Assembly (NCBI GenBank): GCA_023053575.1
Contig: JAKZAP010000005.1
Span: 4,588,001 to 4,652,000, forward strand
Direction: 5' to 3'
Length of the DNA: 64,000 nt
From: Branchinecta lynchi
Lineage: Eukaryota; Arthropoda; Branchiopoda; Anostraca; Branchinectidae
The notes beneath the pieces are model-generated. The model searched no databases. It had not been told where the DNA came from and saw nothing but the letters and a program-made list of their open reading frames with translations. Below are positions 12,901 through 24,700 of this stretch, one piece after another. Position 1 is the first letter of the stretch, and every line of letters starts with the position of its first letter. A program made the position numbers and the translations under genes.

Positions 12901-15697
12901 AGAATCGTCACAACCTTTCTGTTTGTCTCTTCATCTTTTGCTTGCTGTAGAAGCTTAGCTCGAGTGCTTTTATCAAGTAGGGAATCAACATGACCATTAC
13001 TGCTGACAAAGTGACAATAATCCGACAAAGCTGCTTTGTGGGACCCGGAAGAGAAGTGACCAGCCAGTTTTCCTTTCTTCTCTTTTCCGTTGCTCTTCAT
13101 TTTGTGCCATTGCCGCACACCGTCTTCCACCCAAGCGTTTTCGCACTGGTCTCTCCCTGGACCACTAGGGAAAAGTGAGCACACGAAGCAGAAGGCAGCA
13201 TCTTTCTCGATACTGTATTCTAGGAACTGGTAGTCTTCATACCAGCCAGGGTGAAAACGACACTGTTTCTTTTTTGATATCGACGGATCAGCTGGGAAAA
13301 CACTCAGCATCGGCTGATTAGGACCACACGAAATCAAGTATTTCCTTTGGTTTTCGCTAGAGATTGGCTTCCGTATTCCTGGATCCCTGTGAACTACACT
13401 TTCAGAACCGTCACCATGACTTTCGACAACAAATCCACTAGATGTCGAAATTTTACGAAGTGCCCTGGTACAATCAGCTATTAGTTCCTTGCAGAGCTCA
13501 AACACAGAAGATGATGTAGATTGAATTTCCACTAATATATCTCTTTCATTCAACGTAGAACTGTTCCGGACGGTCTTAACAATGTCATTGGAACCAGCTA
13601 CTACTGATATAATGGACTCCAGCTTGGCGACACAAGAGAAAAATTCCTTGTCGTTTCTTTGATCGGAGACGGCTGGATCTATAGCTGGCTCCTTCTCAGC
13701 ATCTTCATGGACCGGTGGCGTGAAGTCTTCTCTGGTTTCGAGTTGACCTCCCGTTTCTGTCGCTAGGTATCCTAGTAAGGTCGGTGATCCAGTGGCAACT
13801 GCTTCCCTGGTACCAGTAACATGCAGTTCCTGAAACAAGACGTCAGTAAACACAATTTCACTTCGGAATCGAGCAAACGGACAACCCATTCATGGACAGT
13901 CGTTTAAGGTGAGGAACTTGTTCCTCATTTCTAGAAATTTCACTTCGTCTGCGCAATGAACTATTTGGAAATTGTTTTCATCTCGCATCGTGCTCCTGAA
14001 AACCAAGCCGAACTTCAAAATTTATGTTTGGGTCCTTTTGTCAAGGAGGCGTTTTTACAGTGGGGACGTTTTGCCTTGGGAACGATTCGCTACGGCAAGT
14101 TTCGTCACGCAGCTTTTCGCCGGAGACGTTTTACCGTAGGGATGTTTGGGAAGTAAGCCAGCACATCCTCCCGACGAAAAAGTCATTGATTTATATCACA
14201 ACGGTGTCAAATGACAGCAAGTAAAAACTAAACCACTGATTCTAATATAACGCACCGATACGAGTGCGTGCTATGCGAAAACCTCGGAAAACCTTCTCGG
14301 AAGTTTTCCAGACAGTTCGAACTATTTGGTCTATTTCAGACTTTTCTGGCACGTTGACCGCATTTAGGAAAATTTTTTAATTTTAATTTTAATTATTTCA
14401 TCATGTTGCTCAAATTGACAACTGGCATGTAAAATTCTTGTGTTTAATCATTTTCAAAACGATCTCAGCCATCCATAAGTACGAGAAGATATTCACTTTC
14501 TGAAGTCGGCGAAAGAGTAGGTACGCCCGGAATCCGGTCAAAACGAGAAATTCGGTATAGATAAAAGTTCATTCTTAAGTCGATTACAGGTTTACATTTG
14601 GGTAAGAACATGCGATGAAACTTTATTTTTTTTGTCAGAAAAGTGAATCCACCAAAATTTGCGAAAACAAAACCTGCAAATTTGGTAGACTATAAAACTT
14701 AGTTTTTCAGGCGACTACTGATATGGTTTATTGCGAAGGTTTATTCTCAAAGCAACACAAAGAAGGTTAGCTCAGATTGCAGATTGAGAGATTATTGGTT
14801 TGGCTCTCTGTCTCTCTAGCTGTTGCTTTTCACAAGTTTCGTTTTTACCACTTGGGCGTCTTTGAGCCTAAAGAAGACCCTGTCAAGAAAGGCCGAAATA
14901 TAGCTTGAATAAAATTCAGCTATTCTATTCTGTGAAGTTTTAGAGCTGCTAGACTGCGTTTAGAGAGTCGACATAAGAAACATAGGCTACTGAACCCATT
15001 CTAAACTGTATTTTTCCTGTCGGAAAAGAAGTCCGGAATACAGCTAAAGCAGGAAATTTCGTAAAACGGAATAATAACTTATAGGAATATAGCTTATAGG
15101 AATAATGTATGCTGAATCTATATCTGAACTTGGTTTTCGGATAATCAGCCATTTGGCCGTTATTTCGTAATAAAACATTTTATGTTTACTTTTAAGCGGC
15201 GGATTGGTAATTAATAGTAAAATGATTAAGGGACCAGACCTATACTATTATAGCTTTTCTGAATAAAAAATTCCAATAATATTGAATTTTTTGAGATCCC
15301 ATTGAACCTTTGGTCTTGTTTTTCTTACAATTCTGAAACATTTTAAAAAAGAACAAGTCGAGAAATACTTACTGACAACTCTAAAACACTTGAGACTCCT
15401 CCACTCGCATGGGATAGGCCACTGGGATATATTAAAGCACATCTGATGGGTTTCTATCTGACTCAATCTTTATCTGCGACCTTACCACCAAATGACGTAG
15501 TAGAGATTATTTCTTGTCTTCGTTTCGTTGACTTTCAGTCCAATTTTGACTTGGAGTCCAAATCTGCATGCGATGGACGATGCTGTGCGAACGGAATATT
15601 CGCTTCGCCGAATGTTCGCTAACACTCATAATGCCTACGATCACAAAGCCCGCGGCTCATAATTCCCACATCTCCTAATGCCTATAACATATATATT

Positions 15698-15791
<94 letters not shown>

Positions 15792-18700
15792 TTCGACCGA
15801 AATCTGTACACATCAAGCCTGATCATTCGTCCGAACTAATCTGAATGATATCTTCCTAATGACAGACGGACGGACGGACATTACACATTCACATGTACCA
15901 GTACCAGTCAATAAAAAGGTTTCGGGGTCCCAAAATGCAACATGGATTCTAATCTTGGGTTTTTATGGCATATAGCGATCGCAGTTTCTGTCCGTCAGTC
16001 AGTCTGGCGGTCCCGGTTTTGCTAGTTCGAGCACTTCCAGATAAGCTAGGACGATGAAACTTGGCAGACATATCAGGGACCGGACCAGATTAAATTAGAA
16101 ATCGTCGCTTCCCCGACAATCTGGGGGGGGGGGGGGATGGAGGAAGGGGGAACCCGAAACAAATAAGGAAAAATGAGGTATTTTTAACTTACGAACGGGT
16201 GATCGGATCTTAATGAAACTTGAAATATGGAAGGACCTCGTGTTTCAGACATTCCATTTTAAATCCAGACCGGATCCGGTGACACTGGAGGGAGTTGGAG
16301 GGGGAAACCGGAAACCTTGGAAAATACTTAGAGTGGAGATCGGGATGAAACTAGGTGGAAAGAACAAGCACACGTCCTAGATACGTGGTTGAAATTTGGA
16401 ACGTAGAAAAGTCATTTGCCCTAGATGATCCGAGGCGACGCCTGAAAGGCCCAGAATTGATTGAAACTAGATATCCTATTTCTAGGTCCAAACCGCATTT
16501 TTGGATGGCGGGGTGTTTTGTGAAATTCTCATCAACTTTTTTTTACCACCTAATCGTAAGAAGTGCCATATGAGCTCGTAGCTCACGTTTTAAGATGTTA
16601 ACTCTCTGCCGAAGTCTGAGCAGACAAACTGAGTAGCTTTTCGGTGGTAATCTGTCCCTTACAATATAAGTGTCCCAGGATGATTCTCCTGTGGTAATTT
16701 TAGACTGACGGCATTTTAAACCGTCGGCATTTCGGATGATTTTGACATCGAGATCTTAGACCTCACTCGTGGGCATTTGATCGTAACATTCTGAATCGTC
16801 AGCATTCGGAGCGTCGGCATTAAGAGATTTGGTAACCACTAGAATGATTTAATATAAAAGGGATAGTTCTGGAGTTTCAGGAAACGGCAGGAACTTCCTG
16901 ATTTTTTTCTTCCCGGAGACTGAGGAACTCAAAAGATTACATATGTGCTCTAACGTTAAGTAGCCGGAACTTACCTCCCGACTTGAACTAGACATTCCAG
17001 CGTTTTCAGAACCAGTCCTGCCCTGGAAATCAACTTCCGGGAACATGGGCAAATCTTCCTTGTCATTATGAAGCGTTTTGTCCATCACAACCTCATCCTC
17101 GTTTAGTAGTCGAGGTTTCTTCACTGTCCTGAATAGACTTACTTCGAAAGGGTTTCGTGCGGCTCCTGCCATTCGAATTCTCATTACTTTTCCACTGTGC
17201 TTAGATATTTCGTGTCTCTTTTTCCACTCGTAGTCAAAGTTTGACCCACAGTCCATACACACAACCTTTTCTCTTGCTTTTGGCTTATTCATATTATCCG
17301 GTTAGACTTCACTTTAACAACTAACAAGTAATTTTGACAGGCTGAACTCGAATGCCGTAATTGAGACGGACACAAATTGTATAATTGTAACCAAACAGGT
17401 TACAAACTATATACGGGTAAAGTAGATCGGGAATCAGGGCGAGAGACCGCCAGTTCAGGCCCTTTGGGAATCGGGCCCTCTTTTGAACGAGTCGGCTTCT
17501 CTTTTGAACGAGTCGGCTTCTCTTTTACTCGGAATTACGACTGAACCTGGGTAGTGCCCAGATTAGCCACAATTTTGATTGCAAAGTTTCAAAATGGGGA
17601 ACTTTTTCAGAGGGATGAAAAACGACTTCAACTGTTTCTGACTGAAATTATCGTTGGATGAGGGCAAAATAAACGACTGGTACGACCAAGCAAAAGGCAG
17701 GGGGGGTGAATCACCCCCCCTTCGGGCCACCCCTGGGTTCGATTTCCTCAAAAGTCTTGGATTAAGTGCAACAAACATTCGAGCTATAGACGGGGACGAC
17801 CTGAGAAGGTTTGGAACGGTCCAAGTAACAATGAAAAGCGCGGTGCTAGCAGAGGAGTTTTTTGAGAAGTATAGAAAAGTGGAGTTAAAGTTCAAGTACG
17901 AAAATGAAATCTTTCCAGTTTATATTGATAGGAGTGGAAAGCGCCCGGTAGTTGTCCAGCTTCGGAAAATACCAGGAGAAGCTTCAGCAGACGACATTAA
18001 AAAAGCGATTCAACAGTACGGCCAGGTTTTGAATGTCCGAAGGAGATCATACGACGGCGATGGTTTCATCGAAGTATGGACAGGAAGAGCAACTGCCCTC
18101 ATGTACATAGAAACAGCGATCCCTCCTTCAGTAAAGATCGTTGGGGAAGAGAAGATGTTCGTATACTATGAAGGGCAGCCAAAAGCTTGCTACATTTGCC
18201 ACAGTAATGAACATGAAGCAGCTATATGCCCAAAACGAAAAGGACCGCCTAGATCAAGAAAGAATACCCGAGCTGAACCCGAAAATCAAACAGGTACTCC
18301 CTTGGTTTTGAGTACAAATGTGTGGGGGTTACCCGGCCCTTCCAGTGTACCGATGTTAATACAACCGGGTATGAGCGGAGAATTTTCGGGAATAGCTGAA
18401 CTCACTTCATCGCAAGCAGTCGATTTGGTTGTGGGAGCACTGGTGGCGAGCCAGGTAGGAAATGTTACGTCCCGATCGCCGCCAAAGGCCAAATCAGAAT
18501 CGGAGAACAGGAAAAACCAAAAAGAGGATACGGAAAAAGAAAAGAAGGAAATTAAAAAGAAACCGTCCGAAACAAAGAAATCATCAAATATCCCGGGAAT
18601 CAAACCAATCGCAGCAAACAAACCCGAAGGGCGGAGTGCCCAAAGAACAGCGGAAGAAACCCCAAAAAGACAGTTAAGCCAAACATCCCTAGATTCAGTT

Positions 18701-21700
18701 GAAATAAGATCCGAAAAAACGAACGGGACAGGAAAGAAAGCAAAAAATAAGTAAACTGGTGAAATTAAGTTTTTTTTTAAACAAATTAAATGCTGATTGG
18801 AACATTAAATGTTAACGGTTTGAAGCAAAGAAAACGACAAAAGATGCTGCAAGATTTTATTCTAAAAAGTAAAGTAGACATCCTATGCCTCCAAGAGGTA
18901 GACACGAACAAAATCGATTTCTTGGTTGAAATCGGTTATGTTTTTGTTTCTGGTGGAATAAACCCAGATACTGGTTTTGCAGTAAGAGCAAGTTTGGAGT
19001 TGGATAAGAAAACGCTACGCTTCGAAGAAGAAGGCGATATAAGCAGCCTTTTCTTTACAGGAATGGTGATAGTAAATACGCACCTACCATCTGGAACAAA
19101 CAATTTCAGGAAACGACAGGAAGTGCTTCAGAAAAAGATACCAAAGTTTCTTAATGGAAGAAAGATCATTCTCCTGGGAGATTTTAACTGCGTTACAGAC
19201 AAGAAAGACATTTTAAACCCCAAGAAAACAAATTTGAAATACAGATTTAGCGATGACTTAAAGGAAGTGATCAGAGTGTGGAACATGAAAGATGTTTGGG
19301 AAGAAAAAAATAAAAAAACAGGATTTACGAGAGTGGATAAAAGAGGAGCGAGCAGGATAGACCGCATATACTGCTCTGATTGCATGGTAAAAGATGTCCA
19401 GGAGATCAAAACATACAGCGTCGTATTTTCTGACCATATGGCGGTAGTGATGTCCCTAAATGAACAACATGATACCAGTACTCCAAAGTCAACTATTAAA
19501 AAAAAAGGGTTTTTGGAGAATGAACCCAAGTTTACTTAAAAAAAAGGACATTAAAGAACTTGTTAGAATTAAAATTCAGGAATATCTGGGTGAATACAAA
19601 GCAGAATATGATACAAGGAATTTTTTGCTAAATTTTAAAAGGAAGATAAAAGCTTTCATACTAACCCTAGAAAAAGAGGAAGAACGAAAGGAAAAGGCTT
19701 TCAAAAGGTATCTATATAGAGTTTTGAGTGATCTAAAGGAAGAAATTGATGACGGTCAGCACGTTTGGCAGGAATACAATGAAGTTAAGCAGGAGATAAA
19801 GAAGACTGAAGAAGCTGATTTCGAACATTTTAAACTAAAAAATCGAATAAACGAAGTATTTGGGTCGGAACAAGTAATGTTATCTACGAAGCTGAAAGCT
19901 AAACAGCACAGAGAAGAAAATCTCATCAGGAAACTAAAAAGAGAGAATAATGAGCTAGTATGTGGCCAGGATGAAATTCTAGAAGAAGTTGCCAGTTTCT
20001 ACGAAAATTTTTATAAACAACCAGAATATCCAAAGCAACCAGAGTTAAGGTTTCAAGATTTTGAAGTAAAGAGAAAGGTCCGAGAAGAAGAAAATGAAGC
20101 TTTAAAGGCAGAAGTCACTAAAGCAGAGGTAGAAAAAGTGTTAAGCGGCTTAAAGATAGCACTGTTGTGCTGTGATTACCGGATTGCCTCTAAAGTTTAT
20201 TCAAACAATGTTTACAACGGATACGTCAGCTATGATTTTTCATCAGCGATATTTCGGCCCTTCTTGGCAAGGGTCCTCGTCAGGCTGTCAATCTTCTTGT
20301 TCAACTTCGCATATAAAAACATAGTAGCAGAGTATTTGGTTCGTTCTTTACCACTAATTCACTAATATTTCTTACGAAACAAGACCAAAGGTGTCGATGG
20401 GATCCCAAAAATCTAATATTTGATTCAGACAATCGAGTCTTGTCTTCGCCAGATCCAGTCTTGGACAGGCTAATTATCAGAGAAAACCAAGTTCAGATAT
20501 ACCTCTATAAACCATATCTATTTTGACGATACTGACCGGGACTTCCTGCCGATTTCCGAGCGAACTACTAGCCCAGCAAACAAAAAAAATACAGAAACAA
20601 AACCAGCGTATCTCCTTATCCCTATAAAGAACATCTAATCAACTTTGAATAAAAGTTTGACTTAAAAAAAAATCCGGTTACAACCGGATTCCGGAAAAAT
20701 TATATGTCCGGGTAAAAAAACATCGTCATAAACCGACTCAGCCTCCCTTCTTACCCCTTAATCTGTCATCTACTCGAACTTTTGCTTTTAACAAATTTTC
20801 CGGTTTTGGCCGGATTCCGGGCGAACTACTTGTCCGTCAAGAAAATGATTTTCACCATCGTCTTCAGCATGTCTTCCTACCCCTAAATCGAACATCTAAT
20901 CAACTTCAAATAAAACTTTCACTTTTAACAAACTTTCCGGTTTTGGCCGGATTCCGGGCGAACTACTCGTCCGACGACAAAATGAGTTTCCCCATCGTGC
21001 TCAGCATGTCTTCTTACCCCAAAATCGACTATCAAACTATCAACTCGAAATAAAACTTCTAATTTTAACAAACTTTCCGGTTTCGGCCGGATTCCGGGCG
21101 TACTACTTATCCTTCGGGAAAATGGTTTTCACCATCGTCTTCAGCATGTCTTCCTACCCCTAAATCGAACATCTAATCAACTTCAAATAAAACTTTTACT
21201 TTTAACAAACTTTCCGGTTTTGGCCGGATTCCGGGCGAACTACTCGTCCGATGACAAAATAGTTTTCACCATCGTGCTCAGCATGTCTTCTTACCCCGTA
21301 ATCGACTATCACATTAGCTGTTTCAAAATATTTTGTTTGCCCCTTAATTTAAACCCCCACCCCTAAATGTAGGGCTACATAGCCCATCTACGAACTTGAC
21401 TGGTCCGACGACCCAACGAATCCTCACACCAAGTTTCATCAAAATATCTCACTCCCTTCGAGAGTTATCGTGCTTACAGACGGACGGACGGACGGACAGA
21501 CGGACAACTTTTGCGATGTCATAGGTATCCCTCCACTTACGTTTTGGGATCCCAAAAAGCCAGGCATTTCGATCTAAAATCAATAACACCCAATCCGCCT
21601 TTTTCTTTTGGTACATACATCATTTTCATACTTAACTTTTCTAATTTTCCTATCCACAGGAATCTCCACAACTTTCTTTCAATAATCTTTGCATGTTCTT

Positions 21701-24700
21701 CTTCCAGTTTGAAAATTGGTGCGAGATAAAACAACCATGGCAAGCAGTATGTATTTACAAAGGTCACTCGTTCGAAAATTGTTCTTATGTAGGTTTTTTC
21801 TTTTCCGTTAAGAATTCCCTCAAATTTCTGAATGTTTTCTTTCCATACAGTGTCACCGTTCATTTCACTGCTCACTTGCACTCCCAGGATTCTTGTCTTT
21901 TCAACCTTCTTTAACCAACACTTATCCAGATCTTGCTGATAATCTGCATTTGGGTTTAACAGGAGTATATTGCTTTTTGCTTGATGTATTTTTACGTGAA
22001 AGTTTTCCTCGTACCACTCAATTCCTTCAACCACTTTCCCAATGTCACCTGCCTCCCCGGGGAAAAAAATACCATCGTCTACGAAAGCTGCTGACTTCAA
22101 AAAAATATTTTCTATTATGTTTATACCACTAATTCTCGATTCCACGTACTTAAAAAGTGGGTCAATGTAAATTTCAAAGAGGAATGGGGAAGAAGGGTCA
22201 CCTTGGCGCAGTCCTCTTTCCATGTTCACTTGTCTCGAAAGTTCACCGTTGACATTTAACACGACCTCGACTTTTTTATAAAGTTGTTTAAACTTTTTCA
22301 CTGCTTCTTCGTGGAAGCCAAATTTTTCTGTCATTAAGAGCCATAGAATTGTTCGTATTACTGAATCATACGCTTTCACCACGTCCACACTTAGCAAAGC
22401 AGCCAGGTGACATATATCACGTCTCATTAACAGTCCTTGATCCTTTCTCATGATCAGGTCTCTTATTACACTTAGTATATGTTGGGCTTTTTTACCTTTT
22501 ATTCCACCATGCTGATATTCCCCTAGTATTTTCTCCATCAAACCTTCCAGTCGTTTTGTTAAAACTTTAGAGGCAAATATTCTTTGAGCCCAAGCTGACT
22601 TTGAAACATTTATTCAAACAATGTTTACAACGGATACGTCAGCTATGATTTTTCATCAGCGATATTTCGGCCCTTCTTGGCAAGGGTCCTCGTCAGGCTG
22701 TCAATGTATGGAAAGAAAACATTCAGAAATTTGAGGGAATTCTTAACGGAAAAGAAAAAACCTACATAAGAACAATTTTCGAACGAGTGACCTTTGTAAA
22801 TACATACTGCTTGCCATTGTTGTTTTATCTCGCACCAATTTTCAAACTGGAAGAAGAACATGCAAAGATTATTGAAAGAAAGTTGTGGAGATTCCTGTGG
22901 ATAGGAAAATTAGAAAAGTTAAGTATGAAAATGATGTATGTACCAAAAGAAAAAGGCGGATTGGGTGTTATTGATTTTAGATCGAAATGCCTGGCTTTGT
23001 TCGTAAGAAATATTAGTGAATTAGTGGTAAAGAACGAACCAAATACTCTGCTACTCCGAACGTGGTTACTGCCCGTCATTAATGAAGATCACGGGAAAGA
23101 AGTCGCAGAATGGATCTCGGAGCTGCCCCCCATGTTAAAGGATACGGTGAAAACTATACTAGATATACATAAGGCCGGTTTACTGAAGGATGACATAAAG
23201 GCGGAGGAAAGAAAGGCTGGGATAAAAAATTTAATAGAGAAAGAAGAAGAAGTGACTTTCGCAGCAAAACGGAATGAACCTCACGTTAATTATGACCGAG
23301 CTTTCAAAAACCTGTATGAAGTACCATGTGGAGTGGAGTGTCGTGAATTAATGTTCTCAGTGATACATGGAATCTTGCCATATCGGAACCGGGTAAGTAG
23401 GTTCATTCGGACGGAAAGTCTCGCGTGCCAGTTCTGTGGAGTAGACGTAGTGGACGGAATGTGAGCGAAACGAGGGTGTTTTTGAGCGGTTGTTTGTTTT
23501 GTTTGAGAGAGAGGGAGTGCGAGCAGAGTGTTTGGAGGAGAAAAAGAGAATTTTAAAATTAGATTTTGAAGTTGAAAAAGGGAGAAACCGTGAAAGAGGG
23601 ATGTCTTTTGTGGTTATGTCTCTATGTGTGCATGTTTGGAAAATGCGAAAGAAAGGGAAAAGGATCCAAAAAGATAGGTTTGAAGGTTGGTTTAGGAATT
23701 TGGCAAGTGTGAATGAGGGAGTGAGTGCGTGGGAAAAGAAAATGGATTTGAAATGGTTGAATGAAATATGGATGGAAAGAAGAAAATAGTTAAGGAATAA
23801 AGAAAGAAAAGGGAAAAGTAGACATCATGTTTGATTTGATTGAAAATTTTTTGTTTTGAATTGAAAAAAATTTGATTTTTGAAATTTTTTTGAGGTTAGG
23901 TTTGTGCTCGAGCAGTCATTACTTTGATGAGTTTTTCATTTATTTGAATGTTAGAAATTTGGAATATCTTCTCCATTTTGTTTGTAAGGGAAGGTATTCC
24001 AAATGGAGGGAGGGGGTTGTTTATTTTTTGGTTTTGGGGCAAAGTATCTGTAGGGAAATGAAGAAATTTGTTGGAATTTTTTATTTTAAATTATTTGATT
24101 TAAGTGTTGTATTCCACTGTAGAGAGATGCCCTATGGAGGAAGGGCGTCTCAAAACAGGAAGAGAGAAAATGTAAGGTATTGTGTTTTTTTTTTTTTTTT
24201 TTTGTAGTTTATTTTGGATTTAACCTACAGATTTGGCTGCTTGAGTATTTAAAATATTAAGATTAATTGATTGAATTGAATGGAAAAGTTTTTAATATTA
24301 CGTAGGATATGATAGAAGAGGTTTGTATAGGATTTAGAGAAAAAAGTAAATAATAAAAGTATTCTAGAGTATATGAGAATGTTTGATAGGAAATGAAAAG
24401 TTTGAAAATTTTTAAGGTATTTTGTTTTTTAGATTTTGGAAAATGTGAAAATAAAATTTTAATTGTTATGATGAAAGTGTAAGTGACGTTAAAGTAGGGT
24501 AAATTGTTAGGTATTTTTGGTATTAACGTCACTGAGTTGGAGGTGGAGACGTAGCCACAGTTTTAGTTCAACCTAAAACAGGAAAAATGGAAAAAGAAGC
24601 TACGCGGGATTAAAAAAAAATTTTTGAGATAAAAATTAAAAAAAAACAATGTTTTTTGCCAAGAAGGGCCGAAATATCGCTGATGTCCGTATGACTAATT

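Larger units (their letters stand above)
10958..17735 (-). mobile_element. hAT transposon with 16-bp TIRs and 8-bp target duplication
   Basis: The left end CAGGGGTGGCCCGAAG (10958-10973) is the exact reverse complement of the right end (17720-17735). The flanks GGTTCGAT at 10950-10957 and 17736-17743 are identical. CAGGGG-type ends, 8-bp duplications and a transposase with a hAT C-terminus define the superfamily. The transposase reads on the minus strand as two exons with a 3.1 kb intron that is filled with other repeats. One frameshift disables the coding sequence. Confidence 0.95.
10460..24645 (+). mobile_element. Tx1/L1-like LINE (two ORFs), interrupted by hAT and rearranged in ORF2
   Basis: The LINE begins with a G/T-rich 5' leader (start uncertain, near 10460-10500). 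ORF1 starts at 10931 and is split by a hAT transposon. ORF2 starts at 18790. An A-rich 3' end lies near 24600-24645. ORF1 has an RNA-binding-like region and a CCHC knuckle; ORF2 has an AP-type endonuclease, a reverse transcriptase and a C-terminal Cys motif, the layout of the L1/Tx1 clade. The reverse transcriptase core is present only in inverted orientation (21559-22577). Apart from insertions the body is well preserved, which suggests a fairly young element. Confidence 0.8.

Noticed and set aside
15641..15826. Open frame of alternating Ile-Tyr
   Set aside because: It is translation of the (AT)n microsatellite, not a gene.
17654..17743. Start codon and first 30 codons of the frame that runs into LINE ORF1
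   Set aside because: They lie inside the hAT terminal region. The authentic ORF1 start is at 10931, shown by the target duplication.
17654..19539. Reading ORF1 and ORF2 here as a host gene pair
   Set aside because: The zinc knuckle, endonuclease motifs, spacing and flanking reverse transcriptase identify a LINE.
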